A stretch of DNA of 64,000 nucleotides, taken from Phenylobacterium sp. (GTDB lineage Bacteria; Pseudomonadota; Alphaproteobacteria; Caulobacterales; Caulobacteraceae). The position numbers and the translations under genes are program-made. Shown one piece after another: positions 35,190 to 44,160 of the stretch. The notes under the pieces were generated by a model that saw only the letters and a program-made list of their open reading frames with translations, had not been told where the DNA came from and did not search any database. Positions within the stretch are counted from its first letter, which is position 1, and each line of letters starts with the position of its first letter. The stretch spans positions 1-64,000 of the forward strand of contig NZ_JAUSLG010000096.1 of assembly GCF_030646615.1 (NCBI RefSeq), given 5' to 3'.

Positions 35190-36266
35190 GTGATCAGACA
35201 CGCCATCCTCGCGGCCGCCGTCGCTGCCCTGGCAGGGCCTGCCCTGGCCCAGGGGCCCACGCCCCTGCGGGCTACCCCCGATGTTCACCTCCGTTCGACG
35301 CCGGAAACCGTGCTCAGGGGCTCGATCTCCGCGACCCGGCCGCCAGTCCTGAGGATCACGTCAGGCCAGACTGTCCGCATTGACACCGTCTCCCATGGCG
35401 GTCTGACGGATGATCCGGTCGCCTACTTCGCCCAGGCCGGCATTTCGGCCGATGAGGTTCTCCAAGACGTGAAGGACATTGCTGCGGTGAGCAGCGGCGA
35501 AGGTTGGCGGGGCCACGTCCTGACCGGACCGATCTATGTCGAGGGCGCCGAGCCTGGAGACATGCTTGAGATCCGGATCATCGATCTGGAGCACCGCGTG
35601 CCTTACGGGGTCAACAGCCCCGGAACCGGCGGCGTAGCGCCCGGCCTCTTGACCGAACAGGTCCAGAAGATCCTGAAATTCGATCTCGAGCGGAAAGTCG
35701 CCCTCTTCTCTCCTGAAATCGAAGTGCCGCTCGGCCCGTTTCTAGGGATCATGGCTGTGGCGCCCGACCCCGCCATCGGCACTGTGGGCTCCCGAGCGCC
35801 GGGGATTTTCGGCGGAAACATGGACCTCAAGCGGCTGACCGTCGGCTCCACCCTCTATCTGCCAGTCCTGAATCCCGGAGCCCTGTTCTACACTGGCGAC
35901 GCTCACGCCGCCCAGGGCGACGGGGAGGTCTCCGGCAACGCCATTGAAGCCTCGCTGACCGGCACGCTCCAGTTCATCGTCCACAAAGGCAAGGGCGCTG
36001 AAATGCCGGCGCCCTTCGCGGAGGATGCGGAAAACTACTATGTCATGGGTCTGGACGAAGACCTCGACAACGCCATGCGGAAGTCGGTGGAGAACACCGT
36101 AGCCTTCCTGCAATCACACGCCGGCATCCCCAAGGCCGACGCCTATTCTATCTCCAGCATCGCCGTCGACTTTGCCGTCGCCGAGGCGGTGGACGGCGTA
36201 GAGATCATCTATGGGACGGTGCCGAAGAAGCTGTTCCTGAAAACCGTGCCCTACTGGGCCGATTAG
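35190..36266 (+). CDS. Exported acetamidase/formamidase family protein
   Basis: A 358-residue hydrolase of the FmdA/AmdA family, which releases ammonia from formamide, acetamide or related amides. A signal peptide (about 1-21, AAVAALAGPALA) is unusual, since many members are cytoplasmic. Family segments visible are SGQTVRIDTVSHGG, GDMLEIRIIDLEHR, FLGIMAVAP and GALFYTGDAHAAQGDGEVSG. The start is GTG 35190 after aagga; an ATG at 35154 would put a leader before the signal peptide. It sits 36 bp after the receptor stop and probably shares its transcript. A periplasmic amide released from the imported ligand is a plausible substrate. Confidence 0.85.
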   Translation: MIRHAILAAAVAALAGPALAQGPTPLRATPDVHLRSTPETVLRGSISATRPPVLRITSGQTVRIDTVSHGGLTDDPVAYFAQAGISADEVLQDVKDIAAVSSGEGWRGHVLTGPIYVEGAEPGDMLEIRIIDLEHRVPYGVNSPGTGGVAPGLLTEQVQKILKFDLERKVALFSPEIEVPLGPFLGIMAVAPDPAIGTVGSRAPGIFGGNMDLKRLTVGSTLYLPVLNPGALFYTGDAHAAQGDGEVSGNAIEASLTGTLQFIVHKGKGAEMPAPFAEDAENYYVMGLDEDLDNAMRKSVENTVAFLQSHAGIPKADAYSISSIAVDFAVAEAVDGVEIIYGTVPKKLFLKTVPYWAD

Positions 36267-36298
36267 AATGACAGGGGCGGCGCTCCCCAGCGTCGTCC

Positions 36299-37195
36299 CT
36301 ACCCTTCCAAGCCGCTCTGCCGCTTGGCGGCGGTGACGGTGTTCTGCAGCAGGCAGGCGACGGTCATCAGGCCGACGCCGCCGGGCACAGGCGTGATCCA
36401 GCCGGCCACCTCGCGGGCCTCCTTGAAGGCCACATCGCCCACCAGCTTGGTCTTGCCGGCGGCGGCCTTTTCCGGATTGTCGAAGGGCACGCGGTTGATA
36501 CCCACATCGATGACGGCCGCGCCCGGCTTGATCCAGTCGCCGCGGATCATCTGCGGCCGGCCGACGGCGGCCACGATGATGTCGGCCTGACGGCAGACCG
36601 CGGCCAGGTCCCTGGTGCGGGAATGGGCGATGGTCACCGTGCAGTCGGCCTGCAGCAGCAGCTGCGCCACTGGCCGGCCGACCAGGACAGAGCGGCCGAC
36701 GACGACCGCCGACTTCCCCGTCAGATCGCCCAGGGTCTCGCGCAGCATGATCATGCAGCCGAGCGGCGTGCAGGGGGTGAGCGCCGGCTCCCCATTGGCC
36801 AGGCGGCCGGCATTGACCACGTGCAGGCCGTCCACATCCTTGTCCGGGCTGATGGCCGCCAGGGCCGCGCGCTGGTCCAGATGTCCCGGCAGGGGGAGTT
36901 GCAGCAGGATGCCGTGGATGCGGGAATCTTCATTGAGCCCGGCGATCAGCAGCAGCAGTTCGTCGATATGGGTATCGGCCGGCAGGCGGTGGGTGATCGA
37001 ATGCATGCCTGCCGCCAGGGACTGCTCGCCCTTGGACTTCACATAGACCTGGCTGGCCGGGTCGTCGCCCACCACGATCACCGCCAGGCCCGGCTGAATC
37101 TCATGGTCCCGGCGCAGGCGCGCGACCTCCTCGGCCACCTCGGCGCGGACGCGTTCGGAATAGATCTTGCCGTCGATGATTTGGGCCTGGGGCAT
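36299..37195 (-). CDS. folD: Bifunctional methylene-THF dehydrogenase/cyclohydrolase
   Basis: A 298-residue FolD enzyme that oxidises 5,10-methylene-THF to methenyl-THF and hydrolyses it to formyl-THF, supplying one-carbon units. The active-site lysine lies in YVKSKGEQ (about 52-59), the folate segment is [11 protein letters not shown], the Rossmann segment is [16 protein letters not shown] and the C-terminal signature is [19 protein letters not shown]. The start is ATG 37195 with caggag six bases before it. Expected length for the family. It converges with the acetamidase gene. Confidence 0.96.
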   Translation of the reverse strand: MPQAQIIDGKIYSERVRAEVAEEVARLRRDHEIQPGLAVIVVGDDPASQVYVKSKGEQSLAAGMHSITHRLPADTHIDELLLLIAGLNEDSRIHGILLQLPLPGHLDQRAALAAISPDKDVDGLHVVNAGRLANGEPALTPCTPLGCMIMLRETLGDLTGKSAVVVGRSVLVGRPVAQLLLQADCTVTIAHSRTRDLAAVCRQADIIVAAVGRPQMIRGDWIKPGAAVIDVGINRVPFDNPEKAAAGKTKLVGDVAFKEAREVAGWITPVPGGVGLMTVACLLQNTVTAAKRQSGLEG

Positions 37196-37273
37196 GACGA
37201 CTCCTGAGGTGAGGCTGTGGCCCGCCACCTAGACCCTGGCGGCGCGCGGCGCAACGCAGTGGGCTTGCGCCCT

Positions 37274-37726
37274 TCAGCCGCGGCGCAGCCAGCAGGCCAG
37301 CGCCCAGGCGTGGCTGTCGCGGCTGAGCATAGTCAGGGCCTCGGCCGGGGCACGCCAGAACAGCGTATGGTCGGCCTCGATCTTCCGCTCCGGGCGCGCG
37401 GCGAGGATGTCGACGGCGAAGAAGACGCCGCGGGTGTTGTAGGCCTCGGACGCGCCATTGACGAAGAAGTGGTCGGCCAGGGTCAGGCGCCCCTTGGCCG
37501 CGACCTCCAGCCCCGTCTCCTCGACGAACTCCCGCGCCACGGCGACCTCGGCGGCCTCCCCCGGATCGATCCCGCCACCGGGCAGGTCGATGCGTACGGG
37601 GCCGTCGGCCGGCTCGACCCGGACCAGGGCCACCAGCCCGTCCCGCACGCCCACCCCGAAGGCCACGGGCCGGTCGGGATAGGCGCGGCCGGGTTCGGGA
37701 ACGCCAAACTGTGGAACCTTGGCCAT
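37274..37726 (-). CDS. NUDIX hydrolase
   Basis: A 150-residue NUDIX protein. The box GGIDPGEAAEVAVAREFVEE, followed by TGL, matches GX5EX7REUXEEXGU, with the glutamates binding magnesium. The family hydrolyses nucleoside diphosphates linked to another group X. The start ATG 37726 overlaps the S1/P1 nuclease stop by one base (TGATG), so the two genes are coupled. Substrate unknown; a sequence before the box VRIDLPGGG suggests an ADP-ribose or dinucleotide-type pocket but this is not decisive. Confidence 0.9.
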   Translation of the reverse strand: MAKVPQFGVPEPGRAYPDRPVAFGVGVRDGLVALVRVEPADGPVRIDLPGGGIDPGEAAEVAVAREFVEETGLEVAAKGRLTLADHFFVNGASEAYNTRGVFFAVDILAARPERKIEADHTLFWRAPAEALTMLSRDSHAWALACWLRRG

Positions 37727-38739
37727 CAATCGATCGAGTAGAGCGCGTCGAAGGGATCGACGCGGCCGGCCACCACATCGGCCACCTTCACCGGACGCCA
37801 GCCCACCTGCGAGTCGACGCTGTCGCGCCACGCCTCGACGACGAGATCCCGCAGTTCCGAAGCCCCGGCGGCGGTCTGGGTCAGCACGAAGGCCACCCCC
37901 CGGGGATCGGCGGGCGCAAATCCGCCGGCCTTTTCCAGCGCGTAGAATGGCTCCACCTCGGCGAAGCCCGCCAGGATGTAGTCGACGGTCCGATCCTCGA
38001 CCGCACAATCGCAAAGGCGAAGCGGCGCCATGGCGCCCTTGAGGTCGGCCAGGCTGACATGGGCGCGGGTGAACTCGCCTTCAAACACGCCGTGGATCCG
38101 CTCGGTGGTGTAGCCCTTGGGGTTCGGATAGTCCCCCCAGCCATTGTAGTGGACGGTGGTGTGCAGGGGCTGGGCGCCGTCGGCCACATAGTGCGACAGC
38201 GCGCCGATGGTGGTCTTCAGCAGGCCCTCCCGCAGGGCGCGGTCGGCGGCGTACCAGGCGCGGCGCCCCGGATCGGTCTCCCGCGCCTCGGCGGCGACCA
38301 GCACCCGCCAATAGGCGAAGTCGAGGGTCAGTTGCTGGTACTGGTCGACGATGGAATATTGCAGATAGCCGGCCTTCCAGCTGTCGGTTCCGGCGGCCTG
38401 GAGCTGTTTCTCGTAGTCGGCGCGGGTCGGCGGCAGCGGCGTTTCGAATTTCGGCCCGCCCATCACCAGGCCGGCGTCATCGATATCGACGAAGTGGGCC
38501 GGGTCGCGGTTGGAGTCGTGGATCTTGCCCGCGCCCTTGGAGCGGTCGGGCTCGCGGCTGAGCTCGCCAATCTCGCTGATCCCCGTGGGATCGCGCAGGA
38601 AGGCGGGAACCTCGTCCGGCAGAGCCTCCATGGCCGCCACGCCGATGATGCGGTGCCCATGGCCGCCCCAGGCCAGGGCGTGGGCGGGGGCCATGACGGC
38701 CAGGGCCGCCAGCACCAGAGGAAGCGTCGCGATCCGCAT
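37726..38739 (-). CDS. Exported S1/P1 nuclease family protein
   Basis: A 337-residue exported protein. The signal peptide (about 1-23, ending AHALA) gives a mature N terminus WGGHGH, and the first tryptophan and histidine of this are zinc ligands of S1/P1 nucleases. Other ligands lie in AHFVDID (about 85) and in LSHYVADGAQPLHTT (about 185-200). The family cuts single-stranded DNA and RNA, often for nutrient scavenging; the C-terminal lobe is normal in length. The start ATG 38739 precedes the signal peptide directly. It is coupled to the NUDIX gene. Confidence 0.88.
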   Translation of the reverse strand: MRIATLPLVLAALAVMAPAHALAWGGHGHRIIGVAAMEALPDEVPAFLRDPTGISEIGELSREPDRSKGAGKIHDSNRDPAHFVDIDDAGLVMGGPKFETPLPPTRADYEKQLQAAGTDSWKAGYLQYSIVDQYQQLTLDFAYWRVLVAAEARETDPGRRAWYAADRALREGLLKTTIGALSHYVADGAQPLHTTVHYNGWGDYPNPKGYTTERIHGVFEGEFTRAHVSLADLKGAMAPLRLCDCAVEDRTVDYILAGFAEVEPFYALEKAGGFAPADPRGVAFVLTQTAAGASELRDLVVEAWRDSVDSQVGWRPVKVADVVAGRVDPFDALYSID

Positions 38740-38751
38740 CTGGAAAAACTC

Positions 38752-39342
38752 CTAGTCTTTGATCGGCAGGGCCGCCTCCACCCGCGCGATCCAGGCCTGC
38801 ACCCTGGGATAGCGCGAAAGGTCGAAACCGCCCTCGCCGGCCAGCCGGGTATAGGCGACCAGGGCGACATCGGCGAGACTGAGCTGTTCGCCAACCAGAA
38901 AAGTCCCCGCCGCCAGGGCGTCTTCCAGCCGCTGCAGGGCCGCAGCGCCCCGCTCCACCAGCCGCGGCTCGAGGCTCTCGACAGACCTGCCCTCATAGCG
39001 GACCCGGAAACGGGCGACCGCCACATAGGGCTCGTGGCTGTACTGCTCCCAGAACATCCACTCCAGCATCCGGGCGCGGGCATAGGCGTCGGCCGGGATC
39101 AGGTCCGAGCCTTCGGCCAGGTGCAGGAGGATGGCGTTGGACTGGGCCAGGGGCCGGCCGTCCGGCAGAATCACCACCGGAACCTGGCCGGCCGGATTGA
39201 TCGCCAGGAACTGCGGGGTGCGGGTCTCGCCCTTCAGCAGGTCGATCTCGACCCACTCATAGTCGAGACCCAGCCGCTCCGAGGTCCACTTCACCTTCAG
39301 GCAATTGTCCGAGATGGAATCCCCATAGATTCTAAGGCCCAC
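38752..39342 (-). CDS. Glutathione S-transferase family protein
   Basis: A 196-residue GST. The thioredoxin-like N-terminal domain (about 1-80) contains ISDNCLKVKW, NPAGQVPVVILPDG and AQSNAILLHLAE; the helical domain (about 90-195) contains LAAGTFLVGEQLSLADVALVAYTRLA. The start is GTG 39342 (VGLRIYGDS) with cagggag about eight bases upstream; a longer start has no ribosome binding site. It lies 12 bp upstream of the S1/P1 nuclease in the same direction, so the pair may be an operon. Substrate unknown. Confidence 0.88.
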   Translation of the reverse strand: MGLRIYGDSISDNCLKVKWTSERLGLDYEWVEIDLLKGETRTPQFLAINPAGQVPVVILPDGRPLAQSNAILLHLAEGSDLIPADAYARARMLEWMFWEQYSHEPYVAVARFRVRYEGRSVESLEPRLVERGAAALQRLEDALAAGTFLVGEQLSLADVALVAYTRLAGEGGFDLSRYPRVQAWIARVEAALPIKD

Positions 39343-39510
39343 GGCCCGTCTCCCTGACTGCTCGCAAGACTGGTGATATCTGACCTGTTGCAGGCGCCAA
39401 GCCTGTTTGACTCCCTGCGCCACGGGAAGATCTCAATTGAACGGGTTGCGAGCCCGGGCTTTGCCAGCTACCCACTGGCCACCAGCTTCACGACGCAGGA
39501 TGACGCCGCC

Positions 39511-39993
39511 ATGCGACGCCGCCTCGCCGCCCTGGCGGCTCTACCCTTCCTGGCCCTGGCCTCCAGCACCCAGGCCGCGACCAGCGACCCGATCGGCGAT
39601 CTGATCGTGGGCGCGATGACCGGGGGACTCCCCGGCACGCCAGCCTACCGAATGCGCGCCTCGCTTTACCATGCCGGCGCCGCGGGCGTCGGCGCCCTGG
39701 ACTCCCTGGGCTGCAAGGTGGTCGCCATGCGCACCGCCGCCATCGACAAGAGCCTCATCCCCCGCCGCACCGTGCTGTTCATCAAGGAGACCGTCGGCCT
39801 GCCGATGCCCGATGGCGGCGTCCACGACGGCTACTGGTACGCCTCTGACGTCGGCGGCTCGATCAAGGGCGAAAAGATCGACCTCTTTACCGGCCATGGA
39901 CGGTCCTCCATGAAGCCGATGATGCCCCTGAACCTGTCGGAGCTGACCGTCACCAAGGTTGGCGAGTTCAAGGGCTGCCCCCCGGCCAAATAG
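39511..39993 (+). CDS. 3D-domain exported protein
   Basis: A 160-residue exported protein with signal peptide MRRRLAALAALPFLALASSTQA. The C-terminal half carries a 3D domain (double-psi beta barrel; DVGGSIKGEKIDLFTGHG), named for its three aspartates, which is found in MltA-type lytic transglycosylases. No transglycosylase catalytic partner domain is visible, so a peptidoglycan-related binding or cleaving role is an inference. The start is ATG 39511 after gcagga. It is convergent with the ferredoxin-NADP reductase gene at a 20-bp gap. Confidence 0.75.
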   Translation: MRRRLAALAALPFLALASSTQAATSDPIGDLIVGAMTGGLPGTPAYRMRASLYHAGAAGVGALDSLGCKVVAMRTAAIDKSLIPRRTVLFIKETVGLPMPDGGVHDGYWYASDVGGSIKGEKIDLFTGHGRSSMKPMMPLNLSELTVTKVGEFKGCPPAK

Positions 39994-40012
39994 GCCAAGG
40001 GGCGCTCGGACC

Positions 40013-40825
40013 TCAGGTCTCGACGAAGGCCTTTTCCAGGACGAAGTCGCCGGGTTTGGCGATGGAGCCCTCCTCGAAGCCGCGCTCGATGAGCATGGTC
40101 TTTAGGTCGGCGAGCACGCCCGGCCCCCCGCAGAGCATCAGGCGGTCCACGGCCGGATCCAGCGGCGGGACGCCCAGGTCTTCGAACAGCTTGCCCGAGG
40201 CGATCAGATCGGTGATCCGCCCCTGGGTCTTGAACGGCTCCCGCGTGACGGTGGGGTAGTAGCGCAGCTTGTCGCCGATAACCTCGGACAGGATCTCGTC
40301 CTTGGCCAGGTCTTCCTCGAACAGCTCGCGATAGTTCAGGTCGGCCACATTGCGCACCGTGTGGGTGACGATCGCCTCCTCGAACCGCTCATAGACCTCG
40401 GGGTCGCGGGCCAGCGACAGCCACGGGGCCAGGCCGGTGCCGGTGCCGAGCATATAGAGGCGCTTGCCGGGCTTCAGGCCGTCCAGCACCAGGGTGCCGG
40501 TGGGTTTGCGGCCGATCAGCACCTGGTCGCCCACCTTGATCTTCTGCAGGCGCGAGGTCAGCGGGCCGTCGGGCACCTTGATGGAATAGAATTCCAGCTC
40601 CTCGTGCCAGGCGGGGCTGGCGATGGAATAGGCGCGCAGCAGCGGCTTGCCGTCCACTTCCAGGCCGACCATCACGAACTGGCCGCTGGAGAACCGCAGG
40701 GAGGGGTCGCGGGTGGTGCGGAACGAGAACAGGCTGTCGGTCCAGTGCTGGACCCAGGTCACGGTTTCCAGGTTGAAGGCCCCGGCCTTCTTCGGGGCCG
40801 GCGCGGCCACGGTCACGTCAGTCAT
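40013..40825 (-). CDS. fpr: Ferredoxin-NADP reductase
   Basis: A 270-residue flavoenzyme. The FAD segment RAYSIASP (about 75) and the NADP segment MLGTGTGLAPWLSL (about 125) show the FNR family, and it ends EKAFVET. It moves electrons between NADPH and ferredoxin or flavodoxin. The start is ATG 40825. It is the last gene of the sulfur block and lies 62 bp downstream of cysH; no CysJ flavoprotein is present, so it may feed the sulfite reductase through ferredoxin. This is an inference from context. Confidence 0.9.
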   Translation of the reverse strand: MTDVTVAAPAPKKAGAFNLETVTWVQHWTDSLFSFRTTRDPSLRFSSGQFVMVGLEVDGKPLLRAYSIASPAWHEELEFYSIKVPDGPLTSRLQKIKVGDQVLIGRKPTGTLVLDGLKPGKRLYMLGTGTGLAPWLSLARDPEVYERFEEAIVTHTVRNVADLNYRELFEEDLAKDEILSEVIGDKLRYYPTVTREPFKTQGRITDLIASGKLFEDLGVPPLDPAVDRLMLCGGPGVLADLKTMLIERGFEEGSIAKPGDFVLEKAFVET

Positions 40826-40887
40826 CAGGTCGTCTCTCTGTTTCGATCCGGCTGAGCCAGCCAGGTCGGAAAGGGCTCTGGCGAAAG

Positions 40888-41643
40888 TCAGATGTCGCCG
40901 CCGACATTGGTCGACCCGCCGGCGGTCGTGGTGATCCCCGGCGCGCGGGCGACATGTATGCCGCATTCGCTCTTTTGCGAACCCTGCCAGCGGCCGGCGC
41001 GGACATCCTGTCCGTCTTCGACCGGCGAGGTGCACGGCCAGCAGCCGATCGAGGGAAACCCTTGCGCCACCAGGGGATGGGCCGGCAGGTCGTGGGCCAG
41101 GACGTAGGCGTCCAGGTCTTCCTTGCCCCAGTTGGCCAAGGGATTGAACTTCACATGCGGATCGGCCTCCTCGACCACCCGCAGGGACAGGCGGTCGCCC
41201 CCGTGGAAGCGCTTGCGGCCAGTGATCCAGGCGTCGAATTCGCCGAGCGCCCGGTCCAGCGGCAGGACCTTGCGGATATGGCAGCAGCCGTCCACGTCGG
41301 TCTTCCACAGCTTGGCGTCAGGGTCGGCCACAGCCAGGTCCTGATAGTGCGGACGCAGGTCGCGCACGTCGGTCAGGCCTAGCTGAGCGGCCAGGTTGCG
41401 GCGATAGTCCAGGGTCTGGCCAAAGAGCATGCCGGTGTCCAGGAACAGGATCGGGATGTCCTTGCTGACCTGGGCGGCCAGGTGCAGCAGCACAGCCGAC
41501 TCCGCCCCGAACGACGAGACCATGGCCAGCTTGTCGCCAAACTCGCGATGCGCCGCGGCGATGATTTCGGTCGGCTCGGCGTGGCGCAGTTCGGCGTCGA
41601 GCCGGTCTGCGATCGATGGCCGATCAGTCTGATCATAGGCCAT
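40888..41643 (-). CDS. cysH: APS/PAPS reductase
   Basis: A 251-residue reductase giving sulfite from adenylyl (or phosphoadenylyl) sulfate. The PP-loop SSFGAESAVLLHLAA (about 40-55) is followed by CCHIRKVLPLDRA and GCWPCT, the CC...CxxC cysteines that bind a 4Fe-4S cluster in APS-type enzymes, and a C-terminal SECGIHV, the catalytic cysteine. The start is ATG 41643, two bases from the DUF934 stop. The iron-sulfur cysteines favour APS as the substrate. Confidence 0.93.
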   Translation of the reverse strand: MAYDQTDRPSIADRLDAELRHAEPTEIIAAAHREFGDKLAMVSSFGAESAVLLHLAAQVSKDIPILFLDTGMLFGQTLDYRRNLAAQLGLTDVRDLRPHYQDLAVADPDAKLWKTDVDGCCHIRKVLPLDRALGEFDAWITGRKRFHGGDRLSLRVVEEADPHVKFNPLANWGKEDLDAYVLAHDLPAHPLVAQGFPSIGCWPCTSPVEDGQDVRAGRWQGSQKSECGIHVARAPGITTTAGGSTNVGGDI

Positions 41644-41645
41644 GG

Positions 41646-42149
41646 TCACCCTCCTTCGCGCTCCAGAAAGGCCGGCGCACGGGCGTCGGCGGCGCGCTGA
41701 TAAACGTGGCGATGCCGGCTCACGGCCTGGGCCCAGATGTCCGGGGTCGAGCCGTCCGACGGCTCGAAGGCGTTGAAGCCGCAGCGGACCATGAAGCCCG
41801 CCTGCTCCCGGAAGACATCGCCCACGGCGCGGACCTCGCCGGCATAGTCCAGCCGTTCGCGCAACAGCCGCGCCGAGGTGAAGCCCCGGCCGTCGCGGAA
41901 CTTGGGGAAGGCGACGGCCACCACGGAGATCCGCGGCAGGTCATAGGCGAGGGCCTCGACCTCCTCGTCCGGCTCCAGGCGCACGCCTACGGCGCGGCCC
42001 TCGGCCAGCAGGCGTTCGCCCTCGGCCTGGAAGCGGGTGAACGAGATGATCACGTCGCCGAGCGGCAGCCCTTCGTCGTCGGCGACGGCGGTGAAGGGGT
42101 CGTTGGCCAGGACGAACCGGCCGGCGTCGAGCTTAATGAGCGTCGGCAT
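41646..42149 (-). CDS. DUF934 protein of the sulfite-reductase operon
   Basis: A 167-residue protein of DUF934, found almost only beside cysI in alpha- and betaproteobacteria. It contains RAVGVRLEPDEEVEALAYDL and ISVVAVAFPKFRDGRGFT, the family's conserved segments. It may help sulfite reductase maturation or electron transfer, although the role is unknown. The start ATG 42149 overlaps the 3' end of cysI by 17 bases, and its TGA ends two bases before the cysH ATG. Confidence 0.9.
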   Translation of the reverse strand: MPTLIKLDAGRFVLANDPFTAVADDEGLPLGDVIISFTRFQAEGERLLAEGRAVGVRLEPDEEVEALAYDLPRISVVAVAFPKFRDGRGFTSARLLRERLDYAGEVRAVGDVFREQAGFMVRCGFNAFEPSDGSTPDIWAQAVSRHRHVYQRAADARAPAFLEREGG

Positions 42150-43788
42150 AGACGGCCTCCTTGAAGGGTTCGACGCCGGTGCGGCGATAGGTGTCCAGGA
42201 AGCGTTCGCCGTCCCGGCGTTCGCGCAGATAGACCTCGACCAGGGTGTCGATGGCCGCGGCCACCTTGTCGTAAGGCAGGGCCGGGCCGAGCATCTTGCC
42301 CACCGAGGCGTCCTCGGCGCCGGAGCCCCCCAGGGTGAGCTGGTAGAACTCCTCGCCCTTCTTATCGACGCCCAGGATGCCGATGTGGCCCACATGGTGG
42401 TGGCCGCAGGCGTTGATGCAGCCGCTGATCTTGATCTTCAGCTCACCGATGGCCTCGGCCTTCTCCTGGTCGGCGAAGGTCTGGGCGATCTGCTGGGCGA
42501 CCGGAATGGCCCGGGCGTTGGCGAGCGCGCAATAGTCCAGCCCCGGGCAGGCGATGATGTCGGAGATCAGGTTCACATTGGCGCTGGCCAGACCCACGGC
42601 CTGCAGCCGGGCGAACACCTCGGGCATGTCGTCCAGCCGGATGTGCGGCAGGACGAGGTTCTGCTCGTGGGTCACACGGATGTCGTCCTGGCCGAAACGC
42701 TCGGCCAGGTCGGCGACCACGTCCATCTGGTCGGAGGTCGCATCGCCCGGGGTCTCGCCCACGGTCTTCAGCGAGATCTCGACAATGGCGTAACCCGCCT
42801 TCTTGTGGGTCCGCAGATTGTTGCGGGCGAAGCGGGCCAGGGCCGGATCGGCGGCCTTGGCCGCCTCGAAGGTCTCCGACACCGCCGGCAGGGCTTCGAA
42901 CGCGGTCTTGGCGAAGGCGCCGCGGATACGGGCCAGCTCGGTGTCGGGCAGGTCGCCCTCGGGACCGATCTTGGCCCATTCCTCGGCCACCTGGCGGGCG
43001 AACTCCTCGGCGCCGAGGGCGGCCACCAGGATCTTGATCCGGGCCTTGTAGAGATTGTCCCGGCGGCCGTGGCGGTTATAGACCCGCAGGATCGCCTCCA
43101 GGTACGAGAACAGCCGGTTGGCCGGCAGGAACTCGGTAATGGTCGGGCCCACATAGGGGGTGCGGCCCAGGCCGCCGCCGACGATCACCTCGAAGCCCAG
43201 CTGGCCGTCGCGGCCGCGGCGGATCATCAGGCCGATATCGTGGACCTTGGCCGCCGTCCGGTCCTTGGGCGCCGCGGTGATGGCGATCTTGAACTTGCGC
43301 GGCAGGAACGAGAATTCCGGGTGCAGGCTCGACCACTGACGGATCGCCTCGGACCAGACCCGGGGATCGTCCAGCTCCTCGACCGTGGCGCCGGCATAGG
43401 GGTCGGAGGTCACATTGCGGATGCAGTTGCCGCTGGTCTGGATGGCGTGCATGTCCACCTCGGCCAGGTGGTCGAGGATGTCGGGGGTGTCCCGCAGCTT
43501 GATCCAGTGGAACTGCAGGTTCTGGCGGGTGGTGAAGTGGCCATAGCCGCGGTCATAGGTGCGGCCGATATAGGCCAGCTTGCGCATCTGGCGGGAATTC
43601 AGCGAGCCATAGGGCACGGCGATCCGCAGCATGTAGGCGTGCAGCTGCAGATAGAGGCCGTTCATCAGGCGCAGGGGCTTGAACTGATCCTCGCTCAGCT
43701 CGCCGGCCAGGCGGCGGCCCACCTGTTCGCGGAATTCGCGCGAGCGGTCGGCGACGATCTCTTTGTCGAGGGTGTCGTACTGGTACAT
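42133..43788 (-). CDS. cysI: Sulfite reductase haemoprotein
   Basis: A 551-residue siroheme/4Fe-4S protein of the nitrite/sulfite reductase family, reducing sulfite to sulfide with six electrons. Substrate-pocket segments include YGHFTTRQNLQFHWIK; the cluster cysteines lie in CPGLDYCALA (about 414-423) and SGCINACGHHH (about 454-464). In this setting (cobA, DUF2849, DUF934, cysH, fpr) the role is assimilatory sulfite reduction. The start ATG 43788 lies downstream of gcggg/aggaggcg on the coding strand, a strong ribosome binding site. Confidence 0.95.
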   Translation of the reverse strand: MYQYDTLDKEIVADRSREFREQVGRRLAGELSEDQFKPLRLMNGLYLQLHAYMLRIAVPYGSLNSRQMRKLAYIGRTYDRGYGHFTTRQNLQFHWIKLRDTPDILDHLAEVDMHAIQTSGNCIRNVTSDPYAGATVEELDDPRVWSEAIRQWSSLHPEFSFLPRKFKIAITAAPKDRTAAKVHDIGLMIRRGRDGQLGFEVIVGGGLGRTPYVGPTITEFLPANRLFSYLEAILRVYNRHGRRDNLYKARIKILVAALGAEEFARQVAEEWAKIGPEGDLPDTELARIRGAFAKTAFEALPAVSETFEAAKAADPALARFARNNLRTHKKAGYAIVEISLKTVGETPGDATSDQMDVVADLAERFGQDDIRVTHEQNLVLPHIRLDDMPEVFARLQAVGLASANVNLISDIIACPGLDYCALANARAIPVAQQIAQTFADQEKAEAIGELKIKISGCINACGHHHVGHIGILGVDKKGEEFYQLTLGGSGAEDASVGKMLGPALPYDKVAAAIDTLVEVYLRERRDGERFLDTYRRTGVEPFKEAVYADAH

Positions 43789-43799
43789 CCCGCGCCTCC

Positions 43800-44159
43800 T
43801 TACTTACGCTTGATCAGGTTGACGCGACCGCTGGAGCGGGCGGCGCCGTCGGCGTGCATCAGCGCCTCGATCATCTCGCCGCCCTCGGCCTGCTTGCCAT
43901 GGGTCGGATGGTTGGTGGGACCCAGTGCCCGGATGCGCTCGCGATAGCTGAGCGGCGCCCAGAGGCCGTCCGATTCCATCAGGTCGATCAGATAGGGGTC
44001 GATCACGACAGTGGGTTGCGACTTGGCCTGGCCCTCGGCGAGCTCGGCGGCGGCGGCGTCGTCAAACAGGTCGGCGTCGGCGAAACGCTCGACCCACTTG
44101 CCGGCCTTCCAGAAGACGACATCGCCGTCGATCAGGCGGTTGGCGGTCAGGGCCTTCAT
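43800..44159 (-). CDS. DUF2849 protein
   Basis: A 119-residue protein of DUF2849, another sulfite-reductase-associated family. It begins MKALTANRLIDGDVVFWKAG, and a central segment VVIDPYLIDLMESDG is followed by LSYRERIRALGPTN. No cofactor motif is seen. Its role in sulfur assimilation is inferred from conserved context with cobA and cysI. The start ATG 44159 lies one base past the cobA stop on the coding strand, and it ends 11 bases before cysI. Confidence 0.9.
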   Translation of the reverse strand: MKALTANRLIDGDVVFWKAGKWVERFADADLFDDAAAAELAEGQAKSQPTVVIDPYLIDLMESDGLWAPLSYRERIRALGPTNHPTHGKQAEGGEMIEALMHADGAARSSGRVNLIKRK

Positions 44160-44160
44160 C

